A stretch of DNA of 64,000 nt. Origin: Reticulascus tulasneorum (taxonomy: Eukaryota; Ascomycota; Sordariomycetes; Glomerellales; Reticulascaceae). The notes under the pieces were generated by a model. It was not told the origin of the DNA. It worked only from the letters and a program-made list of their open reading frames with translations, and searched no databases. The stretch spans positions 1,798,001 through 1,862,000 of the forward strand of contig LSAX01000005.1 of the NCBI GenBank assembly GCA_001557505.1, given 5' to 3'. A program made the position numbers and the translations under genes. Below, one piece after another: positions 11,486 through 22,732 of the stretch (position 1 is the stretch's first letter; every line of letters starts with the position of its first letter).

Positions 11486-12850
11486 TCTTGCTCACTGCAG
11501 ACATATACATCCCCGTACATGGGGAGTTTTATTTTGGATGAGAGCGATGAAACGGCCCAATAGTATTGCATGACATTTGACGCGCCACGTCGGTCTGTGC
11601 GATCGCCGTGTGTCATGTGGGTGGGACAATTGAATCTGGCATCTCTCCAGGCCGGCCTGGTGCGTTGCTCCGCTGCTCCAACGGAGAGAATGAGAAAGCC
11701 CGTACATTGCGTAAGGTAATAGCCTGCCCCACGTCTCCTCCCCCAATTAGTGCCGCGTGTTCTAGCTCGGGCCAATTGTTGCTTCATGACCTGCCTGGCG
11801 TCTCGGTACGAAATAAGTTTCTTGGCTGGCAACATCACCAGTGTGGAAACTTGTCGAAGACCGTAGGTCCCGATGACAGATCCATCAGCTGCTGGGCCAG
11901 ATCCCCTCGATAATGGAGGGCTGCCCCGGGGCGGTTGGCTCTCCTCCGTGTTCTCCAGCGCGAGTTGGCAATAATACGTGCTGATATGGGCCTCCCGGCC
12001 TTGTCTCCCCGTCCCCGTACCCGCACCCGCACCCGCGTAACCCACATGCTCGCACTCGGCTCGGGGTTCTGTCAGGCTGTCGATCATTACTGTAGCTAGG
12101 CCCGGCTTCCAACCTCCTCAATGATATTCCGACGAATCTGGTCTTTTAATTGCTATCACTGCGTGCTACTACGATTACTATGTGCAACTGCTACTACGTA
12201 CAACGAGGACCACTTCGGGACGTTCTAGAACATGTCTCATAGATACGCTAGAAGTGTCCCAGAGAACAGTTCGCCCCTCTACCGGCAACGAGTCGCATCC
12301 CTGCTGGCCCACACTGTCTTTCCTTCTCCATAGACGGCCTCGTCTCAGGCGTCCGGCCTTCAAACCGATCAGACACCTCACTCTTGCGCGTAAGCCAGCT
12401 TCGCACACCAAACGAAACAAACATTACTGTAGAATGGATCGCCTGTTGGACAGTGCCCCATCAGACGAGGAGCCTCCCTGTTCTCACATCCACCAGCACT
12501 CAATCAAGGCCACTCAAGTCCGCCGAATAGCTGCAACCCGCGACATGGGCTGCCGTTTCCTCAGCATCCGATCGGCGATATGACCAGACTCTATCCTACC
12601 CCGTTGCCGGGATGCCCTTTCTCTCGCAACACGATCGAGGGGGTCTCATCGCTATGACATAGTTGCTCAGCGTGTCTCTTAACTCGCCTAGTCCCGCCCT
12701 ATTCGGTCGTGGGCGTCGCCTCTTTCCTTGCGAGTACTACCTTAGTAGGGGCCCCCAGAAATATCTCCAAAGCCAATCGCATTCTTTTCGTGCAGGTTCG
12801 TGTCACTTTGCATCACTCGCGCACCCTTCCGACCTAGAGCGGCCATCATC

Positions 12851-14675
12851 ATGGTGAACACAGGAAAGCCGTCGGGCGGCTGCAAGTTGTGCAAAGCCAG
12901 GAGGATCAAGTGCGATGAGGTCAAACCCTATTGCATGAGGTGCAAAAAGTCAAAACGACAATGTCCAGGTTACTCGAATCCATTCGAAGCTAAGATCCGG
13001 GACGAGACACAGGCGACTATCAAGAGATTCAAGAGGTCGAGGGGCGAGAGTAACTCCTCCGGAGACAGTGACGATTGCATAAGTCAAAATGTGTCGCCGG
13101 TGTCAACCAGATTGCCCACGCATCGAGGAGCAAACGCGACCCTCTCGATAGAATACACCAAGGTGCACTCATTTGCCAGGTACATGACCGAGAACGTCGA
13201 TGAGCAAGATGACAACGACATCCCAACGCCCCTGGGCGAGTCACTGGAGCATCAGGCATCCTGCTACTTCCTTTCCGAGTTCATTCTCGTGCCACACCAA
13301 AACCTGGCCCGAGGCTACTATCGCTTCGTGCCCCTGCTCTTGAGTCGGCCAAAGTTATCAAAGAGCTTTTCCGCGGCTTACAAGGCGGTGTCCCTCGCAG
13401 CCCTCTCCTCGAGGCGGAACATCAACGCCAGGAATGCCATCTTCCATGCGCAAGCCCACTACCTGAAGGCGGTACAGGCCGTGAATGTGGCGTTGCAGGA
13501 CCCTAACCTGGTGAAGGACGACGAAACACTGGCCGCCGTCCTCATGCTCGCCTTCTACGAGGTGAGAATCATACTCCATCTCTTCCTACTTGGGTCCGAG
13601 AGGCTGGGCAGACTGACTCATCCCGCAGAAAATGATCATCACCCGGAATTCCATGACCGAGTACATGAACCACTTGAAAGGGGCCGCCATAATCGTCAAG
13701 GTCCGCGGGCCCAAGGGCCTGGAGACGCCGGAAGGCGAGGACATGTTCGCCATGACGCGCAACCAGATCCTCTCCGTCCACTGCCTGCCCGCCTCCCCCG
13801 AGGTGTCCGAGTTCTCGTGGCTGCTCCACCACCAGTGCAGGGACGCCATGCGGCACTTCATCGTCTCGATGGACATACAGAGCAGCCAGATCCGACAGGA
13901 CGTCGACCGCATCTTCTCCTGCGGCGACCGCAAGCCGCGCACCATCCAGAAGGTGCTGAACCTCTTGGAGGGCGCCTGGGCCCTCGAGGCCAGGTTCCGC
14001 AAGCTCAACGACGAGCCCGGCCGGCTGTGGAAGGTTGACCCGGTCGAGTGGGTGGCCGACCGCGCGGACAACGAGCTGGAGACGGCGCCCAGCTTCCCCG
14101 GTCCAGTGTACGGCTTCACGACCCTCGCGATGGCGGTGCTGCACCTCGCGACCTGGACGTGCCACCTCACGCTGGCCAACTGCATCCTCCGCTGCATGGC
14201 CTGGCTCGTCGCGCCGGACGACTACCGCGGCGCCGAGGGGTGCGAGGAGCTCGTGCGCTCCGCGAGCCTGCGCCTCGCCGACATCATCGCCACCGTGCCG
14301 TACTTTTGCTCGTGGAACGGCTACGGCAACAAGACGTCGCAGTTCCCGTGCGGGAACGCCACCCCCGACAGCCCCTCCAAAGGAGCGGCCAGCGCCATGA
14401 TCATGTGGCCGCTGTTCGCCGCGACCGGGTCGGACTTTGCGACGCCGAGGCAGAAACTCTACCTCAGGGGTCGGCTGAAGCACCTCGCTGAGGAGGTGGG
14501 CTTCCAGCAGGCAAATGTCTTCTTGAACGTAAGTCTTTCTCTCTTCCTTGGCATTTTCTTCCTGGCCAAGAAAAGACGTTGCGGGGGCTAATGCAATTGA
14601 TAGGCAAAGGAGGTCTCGTCGCCGTCTACAGATATCGAGCTCGATCGCTGCAAAGGAGCCAAGGCGTCTCCCTAG
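12851..14675 (+). CDS. Zn(II)2Cys6 fungal-type transcription factor
   Basis: Three exons, 12851-13561, 13629-14528 and 14604-14675, with introns of 67 and 75 bp; all junctions are phase 0. The product is 560 residues. The N-terminus is a textbook binuclear zinc cluster, C11-x2-C14-x6-C21-x6-C28-x2-C31-x6-C38, followed by a basic linker. The rest is a helical fungal-type regulatory domain (HYLKAVQAVNVALQD, AAVLMLAFYEKMIITRNS). The start is chosen at MVNTGKPSGGC, the common opening of this class; the frame is open further upstream. It would act in the nucleus as a DNA-binding regulator. It diverges from the MFS transporter, so that gene is a natural but unproven target. Exon 3 adds only 23 residues and is the least certain part. 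Confidence 0.88.
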
Positions 14676-15254
14676 CCTAGAGCCTATATGACGACAGGTT
14701 GGCTTTCTCTATCTTTCTCTCCCTGTTTTCTCTCTTGCCCCATCATGTGTGGGGGCTAAGGACGGGACCGGGTTCACGGGGTTGCAGGCAAACCTCTGCG
14801 AGGCGCCTGTTCATCTGGGGGGTCTGATTTACATCGGTTGGGTTAGGCGGGATATAATCCCCTTCTTTTCTTGTTCAGTTTTTTCTTCCTCTTTTGCAAC
14901 GAGTAGATTTGTAGAGTAGATGACGCATGCCTTGACGAATTCCCCATACCACATTAGGTGTTTTTACCTTTTTACACTTTTTTGCTGGGCCAGCGTTGGT
15001 GCGGACTCGTCCAAGTGCAAATGCGTGTGACCCGGTGATGGGATGTCAGGAAACCCTGATGACTCCCCCGTCCCTCGAAAATGTAACCAACGCCTGTTGG
15101 GCGAATCCCAATTTCTAATCAGATTTGCGAGCGCGAGAGACTGATCCAACTTTGACTTCCATGACGTGACAAATTTGTCATGACCGTTCGTTTCGCCACC
15201 AACTCCCATCCGAGGTCCAGACCACGCACCGTTCGTGCAGAGAGATACTCCCCC
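14676..15254. other. Convergent spacer between Zn2Cys6 gene and CDC26
   Basis: 579 bp of 3' flanks. It contains pyrimidine-rich and T-rich stretches, presumably 3' UTR and polyadenylation regions of both genes. Nothing else was recognised. Confidence 0.5.
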
Positions 15255-15647
15255 CTACCGTCCCCTCCTCCCGTTCGCCTCCCCAGCACCACCAACAATC
15301 CTCTCCTCCCTGGTCCTCGCCCGACTGCCACCCCCCAGCTCCGGGGTCGGCGTCATCTGCACCCCCAACCCCCGCCCCTGGCCCCCGCCGCCCTGCATCT
15401 GCTGATGGAGCTGCTGCCTCCTCAGATTCATCTGCTCGATCCGCCTCAGCGCTTCGGCGCTTAGCTCGTCGCCCTCGTCGCCTGGGACGCCAGCGGGCGG
15501 TGCCATGTCCGTCTCTGCCGCCTGCCTCGCGCTCACGTGCTCCCGCTCGCGTCGCGCCGCCAGCATCGCTTCCCTGGCGCGCCGGTCCTCGTACGAGGCT
15601 ACGTCCTCGGACGTGATGCTCAGGGTCGTGGCTGGGCGACGGAGCAT
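15255..15647 (-). CDS. CDC26: Cdc26/Apc12, small subunit of the anaphase-promoting complex
   Basis: A single-exon frame of 130 residues. The start is placed at ATG 15647 because the Cdc26 family begins with the nearly invariant MLRR-P-T-L signature, and here it reads MLRRPATTLSITSEDVASYE. The frame stays open upstream, but that part is not family-like. Cdc26 binds the TPR subunit Cdc16/Apc6 with its N-terminus and stabilises the APC/C ubiquitin ligase. After the signature come a charged helix (EDRRAREAMLAARRERE), a Gln-rich segment, a Gly-rich spacer and a final SRARTREERIVGGAG motif. That last motif resembles the SREERI block near the end of filamentous-fungal homologues. Identification rests on the short N-terminal motif and overall layout. 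Confidence 0.78.
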   Translation of the reverse strand: MLRRPATTLSITSEDVASYEDRRAREAMLAARREREHVSARQAAETDMAPPAGVPGDEGDELSAEALRRIEQMNLRRQQLHQQMQGGGGQGRGLGVQMTPTPELGGGSRARTREERIVGGAGEANGRRGR

Positions 15648-16759
15648 CGTGCAACGGCAGGCAGGTCTAGCCTGTGGTGATGGTAGTCGCCTTGGTATCT
15701 GCCTGCAACGATGTTGGCGCTGGGCGATTTCCTGTTCGCGCCTCGCTCTGCCTCTGCTATAGCCACAGGGCACAGGGTAGGATTGTGAGTGAGGAGGATC
15801 CCGGAGGGTGTGGGTGGTTTTGCGGTAGCGAAGGTGAGAGTTGGTCGCGTTGGTGGCGCTGTTGGCAGTGTTGTTATGAGTCGCTCTTCACCGGGAGGGA
15901 GTTGCCGTAGGCAGGGAGAAAAGTCGCCCTGCTGGTCTTGTTTCAGGTCTTGCCGGGGGATTGAAGGTGAGGTTCTTCAGCGGCAGTTGGTGCAGTGTGT
16001 ACAGATTCAGAACTTCCCGAGGTTTCTTTTGGGAGATGCAGTTCGTGGCGCGTAGGGTTTATTTTCGGGTCCTGCAGGTCACGGCAGGGCTAGCCGGGAT
16101 GTGTGGTCCGACTTGGAGCAGGGGCCAGCTGACGCCCATTTGAACATGGTAATTATTGCCGATCTTCGTCGATCGCATAAAATGTCGGGGAGCTTTCACT
16201 GACACGTAATTACATCAGAATAGAGCTGCTGTTATGGGATACTCGTTTTGCTGCCTCGCTTTTCGTCCTCAGCCTGGAGTATTTCTGTTCACGGCCGCCT
16301 GTGACTTGCCACTGGTAATAATCAGCTGTGGACGTAAAGCTAGGTGCACCTATATCCGGGACGATCCGCGGTGGGGGCCTGCCCGTCAGGCGCACAAGCC
16401 AGCGTGGGGTCCTGTTGGCGCAAGCCTTACAGTGCGCGGTTAACCGCCTGGCTGACAGCGCGGCGGTCATCATGGATGCTACCTAGGTGTAGCCAGGTGA
16501 ATATGGAGGCCAACATTGCATACCAGTCTTGCCGCAAGGAACAGACAACCATCACGGGACAGTTTCGCAGGACAAACATTTGCTTGCCTCTGGAAAAACA
16601 TAGCATCATGTTTAGGTAGTCAAAACATCGGCGACTCAATGTTGGGATCAGAAGAACAATGCTGCTGGTGGTATCTGATGCTTCATTGTAGTAATAAACA
16701 GTATGGTATAATTTTGAACGCTATTCACCCCAAAAACTCCGTCCTTTTCCTCTCATTTA
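15648..16759. other. Intergenic region upstream of CDC26
   Basis: 1.1 kb between the CDC26 start and the stop of the next minus-strand gene. It holds the CDC26 promoter and the 3' flank of the neighbour. Short frames are present, but none is convincing. Confidence 0.5.
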
Positions 16760-18916
16760 TCAGTCTGTTCCCCAGAACGCCGCTGCGTACACATGCTCAG
16801 CCTCCCACCTAAGGAAGTCGCCGAGATCGTGACCTAAATTGTAGCCCATGGGCACCACTTGCACATCCCCATCCGGCGATCTCGCCATGACCATGTCCAA
16901 CATCGGGCTTGGCGGTAGGCTCTCCAGGCTGGCGCCGGTATAGCGCTTAGGATGCCCTTCTACCGTCCAGCGCTTAATAGCACATCCCTGAGAGATGAAC
17001 CTGCTCGGGTCGAACTCGCCCTCATTCCAAAATCCGTTGGGATGCTCCGGCCCCACAGGAATGGGCAAGTCTGTATCTGTGGCGGCCGAAGAGACAGGTG
17101 AGTACTCGGCCGTGCTCGGTGAGCCCTCCATATTCTCGCCGCTGGCGACGAGGAGTCCCGGATTGTCGAATCCGAAATCCTCGAACCAGTCAACTAGGTC
17201 GTCAATCTCATCTGCGTCGGTTCGCTGGGTGAAATCAGACGGGTCTGAGAACAAGTCCCCCGCGCCCCCCTGGATGGCCATCTGGAAGGCGATCCAGTCG
17301 AGCGTGTCATCGGGAGCAATTTTCCTCCCTTTGATGACATCTGTTTTCGGGAAGCGTACAGGTCCGTGTCTGAACGTTGGCATATTCAGTGTACAAGGTG
17401 TAGAGGAGAAGAAGATAAAATCTTCATCGTCCACGGGCACAAACGTCCGGGCTCTCCGTCGACGACTTGTAGCCGTCGGTGTTGCCCCATCATCCGGGGC
17501 AGTCACTAGTAATTCTGGTATTGTTGGTAGTTGCCGCATTTGTAGCGTTTGCGGTCGAGAAGCGAACCTCGCCGGGTTTTTGAGTGGTGGGCTGGGGAAG
17601 TTTACCGTTGCAGATTGCAGAGAAACCTGGCTGCCTTCTGCGGGCTTTGCTGTTTCGGCATTTGGCTTTGTTGGCTTTCTTTGGATAGAAAAGTCGCGCC
17701 GAATAGGGTTATCAAAGGAAATCGGTGGTGGTATGACGTCGATTGGCGTAACAGTCGTCCTTACACCAGCGGCTCCGATGCGCGATGGGAGGTCCTGGAG
17801 ATGAAAGGGCTCAATGGGTGTCTCGCTGTCATCCGACTCCACACTTCTGAACGTCTCGCTGGACTTCTTCGCTTCCGACTGCGACTCCCTGCGTGCTTTT
17901 AGTGCTTGGAGTCGATCAGGTGTCAACATCTCGTCGGCCTCGATACGCTTGAATAGCTGCCCGCTGAAGAGCTCGGAGACATTCTCGCCGAGAGTCCATC
18001 GCGGGTTCAGCCTGGCGGTTACTTTGGACATGTGTGGCGTTTCATTACGTCTGTGCTTCGTCGACTTCTTCCTCTTCGTCTTTGACACCGAGGCATTTCG
18101 AGTTGGTGATGCAAGGGGGGACGGCACGAGTCTTGATTGTTCTTTTCTTAGGCCTATTCGAAGCTGTCCCAGTTTCGGTGTCCGCTGAACAGGCGGTGGC
18201 GGCGGTGACCTGTCAGGCATCGGGGAGGGCTCTGGAATAGATTTCGCCTCTGCCAAAATAGTTCCCACACCGTCGAAGGCTTGGTCAGCCTCGCGTATCA
18301 ACTGTTGCACATTTTCGGACCATTTGGTGAGGGAGCCGTCATCTTTGCTGGCCACCTTCTCGTCTCTGAGCGCCGGGTGATTCGACAGGTCGCCATAAGC
18401 CTCATACATCTTCATTTGTGCTTCTAGTGAAGCGGGATGGCTGTCCATGGTAACTGGTGGTGCTGGTGCGAATTTTGGGGAACGTTTGCCATCTGCAGGA
18501 CGTATTCGCGTCGAGGGATGTGAGTCCCTAATATTGGACTGGGCAGAACAAAGGGTTGGCCGCCGGCTGGGAAGGCTTCCTCTGACAACGGCGTCGACAT
18601 GGCAGTCACAGCTGCACAAAGAACTCGACGACGAATGTGGCGAATCAGGCAAAGGAGGCAGCGGGCTCGATATCTTGTGAACGCTTTGTGTTCTGCGTAT
18701 GATGATCGGCTGCTTTGGCGTTCTCTTTGCTCTTCCAACCGTCAGATGCCGAGTGGGGATCCATTCTTGGCTTGGCTCTGTCCTGTGTTGCTTGTTCTGG
18801 GCTTTCAAGTGCGTGATCTCGTCATCCCCCAAGTAAACCATCTCCTCATCGTCGGGGGACGGTGGGCGACGTTGAGATATAAGCCTTCGGATGCTGAAGC
18901 TCGATCGTGACAACAT
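16760..18916 (-). CDS. Uncharacterised 718-residue fungal protein
   Basis: One exon. The start is put at ATG 18916, which opens a Ser/Arg-rich N-terminus (MLSRSSFSIRRLISQRRPP); the frame is open 37 codons further up with no better start. I do not recognise a named domain. Most of the protein is low-complexity, Ser/Pro/Arg-rich and probably disordered. More ordered-looking islands are ASLEAQMKMYEAYGDL, a segment reading TARLNPRWTLGENVSELF followed by a charged helix, and an acidic helical part around DDLVDWFEDFGFDN. The C-terminus, ending DFLRWEAEHVYAAAFWGTD, is rich in aromatic residues and looks the most conserved. A KTKRKKSTKHRR patch could be a nuclear signal. No signal peptide or membrane segment was seen. 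Function is unknown. Confidence 0.72.
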   Translation of the reverse strand: MLSRSSFSIRRLISQRRPPSPDDEEMVYLGDDEITHLKAQNKQHRTEPSQEWIPTRHLTVGRAKRTPKQPIIIRRTQSVHKISSPLPPLPDSPHSSSSSLCSCDCHVDAVVRGSLPSRRPTLCSAQSNIRDSHPSTRIRPADGKRSPKFAPAPPVTMDSHPASLEAQMKMYEAYGDLSNHPALRDEKVASKDDGSLTKWSENVQQLIREADQAFDGVGTILAEAKSIPEPSPMPDRSPPPPPVQRTPKLGQLRIGLRKEQSRLVPSPLASPTRNASVSKTKRKKSTKHRRNETPHMSKVTARLNPRWTLGENVSELFSGQLFKRIEADEMLTPDRLQALKARRESQSEAKKSSETFRSVESDDSETPIEPFHLQDLPSRIGAAGVRTTVTPIDVIPPPISFDNPIRRDFSIQRKPTKPNAETAKPAEGSQVSLQSATVNFPSPPLKNPARFASRPQTLQMRQLPTIPELLVTAPDDGATPTATSRRRRARTFVPVDDEDFIFFSSTPCTLNMPTFRHGPVRFPKTDVIKGRKIAPDDTLDWIAFQMAIQGGAGDLFSDPSDFTQRTDADEIDDLVDWFEDFGFDNPGLLVASGENMEGSPSTAEYSPVSSAATDTDLPIPVGPEHPNGFWNEGEFDPSRFISQGCAIKRWTVEGHPKRYTGASLESLPPSPMLDMVMARSPDGDVQVVPMGYNLGHDLGDFLRWEAEHVYAAAFWGTD

Positions 18917-21900
18917 GTTGGCGATGCGGGTGCAATAAGAGTACGGTGAAATGAAAGGGACGCAAGACGGGACGGGTAATACATAGCATATATGAAAACG
19001 AGAGAGAGGTGTCACGTAGAAACCCAACGAGCGATATACGTCTGTTGGCAGTTCACAGCCAAGAGACTAAATGGGGTTGAAGAGACAAAGCGAGAGAGGG
19101 GAGATGGCCGTCATGGGTAGAAGAAGTTGGTTTGAGAACCAGGACAGGAGATAATCAGCCGTATGTATGTTGCTTCCCGCCTGCATGCTGTAGGACACCA
19201 GACACAAGACTATTTGGCAATGGTTTGCCCACCACAGCCAGCACAGTATGCCTCAAGGGGCCAGTTAGTGAGGGCAACTTACACCGGATGGTGTGGTGGT
19301 GCGGTGGTGCGGCGGTGCAAAGCCAACCCTGCATGTTGCGCAGGCGACCTGCGTGGGTGGGGAGGCTGTAAGCTCGCTCGTCCGGGGCGATCTGTGTGCC
19401 GTTATTTTTGTCGCGATTGGTTATCCTCCCTAGCAAAAGTTGCTATTACTGGCCTGAAGACTGGCTTGGAGGGGGGGCGGGAGCGGTTGTAATGGTGTGG
19501 CAGCCAAAATAAGGTGGGTAGCATTGCATTGGATGATCGTCTGCCATCCAACATCGATATTGCAAACAAATGAACTCATATGGCCTGCTGTTATGTTTGG
19601 AAATCTGCCGGGGTAGGATTGCTCCAGTCGCAGCAGCCTGGGGCCAGCCTTACGGTCCATCAAGCCGCCCGAGTTCCAGAGCACGCAGCAAAAAGCAAGA
19701 CGAAACGGATGGAAGCTTGATGGTCTTGGAAGACGCGCAGCACAATCAGCTCCCAGGTACTATTGTGAGTGCTTCGTTGTACCGGTCGATAGACCACGGG
19801 CACCTGCATAGAGTAGCAGGACGTGACTCGACGAGGCATGCCTTGTGTGTCACAAACCAGGTGGCGACACGCATTGCTAGTGGCCAGTTGGAATCGATGG
19901 AACCGGTCCGGTCCATTTGAATGATGCTACGATGAGAGCCACAGACTGGGAACTGAACTTGTCGTCCGGGAAGAGTCCACGCCGGCCCGGTGCCACAAGA
20001 CACAGAGCCAGCGTCCCATTTAGCGATGGAAAAACTGTTACTTGGCACGAGACGGGGCCCAAGGAGCCGGGACGTCTGGTGTCGGGCTGAATATTGATTT
20101 GTCCATCGTCAAGAGGCACTCGGCTGAGGTAAGGAAGCGTGGCAGACCTCCGTTGAAATATGGCATCCCGTCATCTGGCAGCGACCACCAGGTACTCCAG
20201 CGTGTAGGTAATACTTCCTGCAGGAATCGACGATAGCCTGCCAGATGAGCATGCAAGTCGCTTGCCAGATGGCAGAGCACATAACCTAATTGTAATCTCG
20301 AGATGATTAGCTGGCAGGCTAGCCAGCTTGGACATCGGCCTGGGGCATGTTTGGTGGCAGGAAGCCGACCTGCTAGGAACAATTGACGACGCGACACGAG
20401 AGAGAATAGCAAGTCTCTCCCACACTAACCTGTGGTCTCCCGATGACGTACCAGGGATCATGCAGCATGTTACACGAGTCCGAGACAACCGACAATTGTG
20501 GTGTGGTGACAGTAATTAGAGGCGCGCCATGACAGATGAATCTGGGTGTGCGCGAGATGAGGAGCAGAAGACAGCTGGTGAGAACCGTGGGAGCACAGTG
20601 CATTGCGTCAACATAAACTCAATTCCTTTTCGTCGGCAAACCATGGAGTGACGGGCCGTCTTACTAACGTTACAGTGCGATTTAACAACTGCACCTTTCT
20701 AAATCATGAAGAGTATCTTCATAGTACAGACACAGCGCGTCAGTTCATCATCCCCTCTCGAAACCCGGCTTGCGCGGCTGTGCCTCTACGATCTCTCAGA
20801 CTGGCGATCTTTGGCTGGTTGTTCGAACCAGCCCAAACCCTGCCGTTAGCGAATTGCCGCGACATGTGCCTGGGCATTTATCCACGCGCCGGATCCGTTC
20901 TATTTTGGCCAACCTCATCTACCGGGTATGAACCGACCCCTGCTTCCTCAGCCGGGCCCGAAGCACAAGGGATTTACCACGAGGCAGACAGAAGGCAGCC
21001 AGTTGCCATGCAGGGCCTGAATTGCTTCCTCCTGGGCTGAAGTGAAGCCAGGAACGGCTGTGTCTTCGTTATCAGGTCGCCCAGCTCGTGTCAGATCACT
21101 TTTGGCAATCTAGCCTGCCTGCATTTCTGGACCAGAGCGAAGTACCCACTCGAGGATACTAAGGCACCATTCAAATGAGCACATGCAAGGTTTGATTAAG
21201 ATATAACTCTTTTACAATTTCTCAGATGAGATAATGAGGTTGTGTCTAGTTATGACGGAACGAGTTTGCATTTACGATCCTCCTGCGACTTCATCCAGAT
21301 CTCACCCACCGTCACTCACTCTCTGCCCGGTCGATCGACCATCTCTCAGGAACCTCATTTAAGGCTCGCACGTAAGCACGGATAAAAGTGCAAAGTATCG
21401 TGGTAAGAAACAAGGCGTGGCAGGCAAGGATCGGTCTGCCGGCAATGCATGTCCATCCGCCTGCCCCTGAGCCGTCCCTCTCCTCCACATATCCCCCTCC
21501 CGATTGTCCGACGATACTGTCGCCGATCTCAAATTACCATCCAGATGCCCCCATAGTCATATATCAGCCGTGCCTTCTATTTCAGTCCCTAAATCCCTTG
21601 CCCACGACTAAAAGCGACAACCGCGATGACAGCCTCATGCGAGTTTGAAATTGGTAGGATCGAAAGAGTGTCCCACAGCCCCTGAATAACAAAGATCTTA
21701 GAATGCCTTCGGATCTTCGGCAATCCTGGGGGAGTGCAAGGACCAATTTGAGTTGCAAAATGCCCGACTGGATGCTGGTCCCAGGGGCTCAGGGGCGGCC
21801 CTTTTGTCAGATCAGAGGATCTCATTTGCCCTTCTGATAGGCCTCGTTGTCGTCGTGCTCAGGAAAGATGACGCTGCATGGCTTGGCACGTACGGCTTGC

Positions 21901-22732
21901 TTTTCTCTGTTGAACGGGACGCAGCCTCATTCGATGTTGCTGGCTCAATCTTGAACATAGATTGGAGCCAAGCCCCAACGTACTTTTTGGGCCACATTGG
22001 AAATGCGTAGTCGACAATGGAGAAGGCATCCATGGCTCCGTCTTGGCTTTGAGGGTAGCAGGAGGCTGAGCGTTGTGCGTTCTTAAACGGGTTTCAAAAG
22101 AGGAATCGTGTGACTCTTTGTCTGCTTCTGTCGGGGTTGCCACACCGGCCGGAAACGGAATAGATATACAATCGATGCCATGAAAGACAGTCGCGAACGC
22201 GGTGGAAAGAGATCCTCTTACATAATCTCAAGAACCAGTGGAGGAGAACAGTCTCGGGAATGAGTGAGCACCGCACTGCGGGCAGCATGCGTCGCCTCGC
22301 GTTGTTATGTGCTTCTGCGGAGCGACATATATATGGAGATTCCTCCAAGAATGAAAGTTCGCGGTCGAGATCACAGAATTATGGAGCTCGTTGAAACGCA
22401 ACGAATGATCCACGTCGAAAGTGAGACAGGCATTCCCCGTGGGCCATTTTTGACTCACCCAGACAAAGGTAGCGGGCATTAGTTACGACGAGCAGCAAAG
22501 GCAAGATAACGGCGTCGAGAACTTGCTGCGTGGCGTGCAAGGGATAGCTTATCAGACTGACTCGGCTGCCCCCCAGCCGCGGCCGCAACCGGTGTTCAGT
22601 GAGAGGACTGCAGATCGAGTCCATCATGGTCACTTGCTACGGGCCTTTACTGGATACGAGGTGGTCCACGGATTGATCGTGATTCTGTCAGATGACTCCA
22701 CGGAGCTGTTTCCCTAGTCTATTAATTCTGGC
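18917..22732. other. 3.8-kb gene-free stretch
   Basis: Between the start of the 718-residue gene and the stop of RAD1. It contains a GGT/GCG-type microsatellite at 19291-19318, a near-palindrome AGCTGGC...GCCAGCT at 20309-20328, and a minus-strand 73-codon frame at 21812-22033 discussed separately. No other coding evidence was seen. Confidence 0.45.
19291..19318. repeat. GTG/GCG trinucleotide microsatellite
   Basis: An imperfect GTGGTGCG-type repeat of about 28 bases in non-coding DNA. Confidence 0.6.

Larger units (their letters stand above)
9431..12850. other. Long divergent intergenic region between MFS transporter and Zn2Cys6 regulator
   Basis: 3.4 kb without a credible gene. It contains the MFS TATA box, a 19-base G run at 10414-10432, a cluster of TACGTA palindromes at 11169-11485 with another at 12195, and many short frames on both strands. 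None of those frames shows family resemblance or clean intron joins. The size is unusual next to the 100-600 bp spacers on the left side, and it could serve as a shared regulatory region for the two divergent genes. Confidence 0.5.

Noticed and set aside
11341..12087. 248-codon minus-strand frame in the MFS/regulator spacer
   Set aside because: Composition looks random, with no domain, signal peptide or conserved segment; overlaps other equally random frames.
13569..14483. 304-codon minus-strand frame
   Set aside because: Antisense to exon 2 of the Zn2Cys6 gene; no family features.
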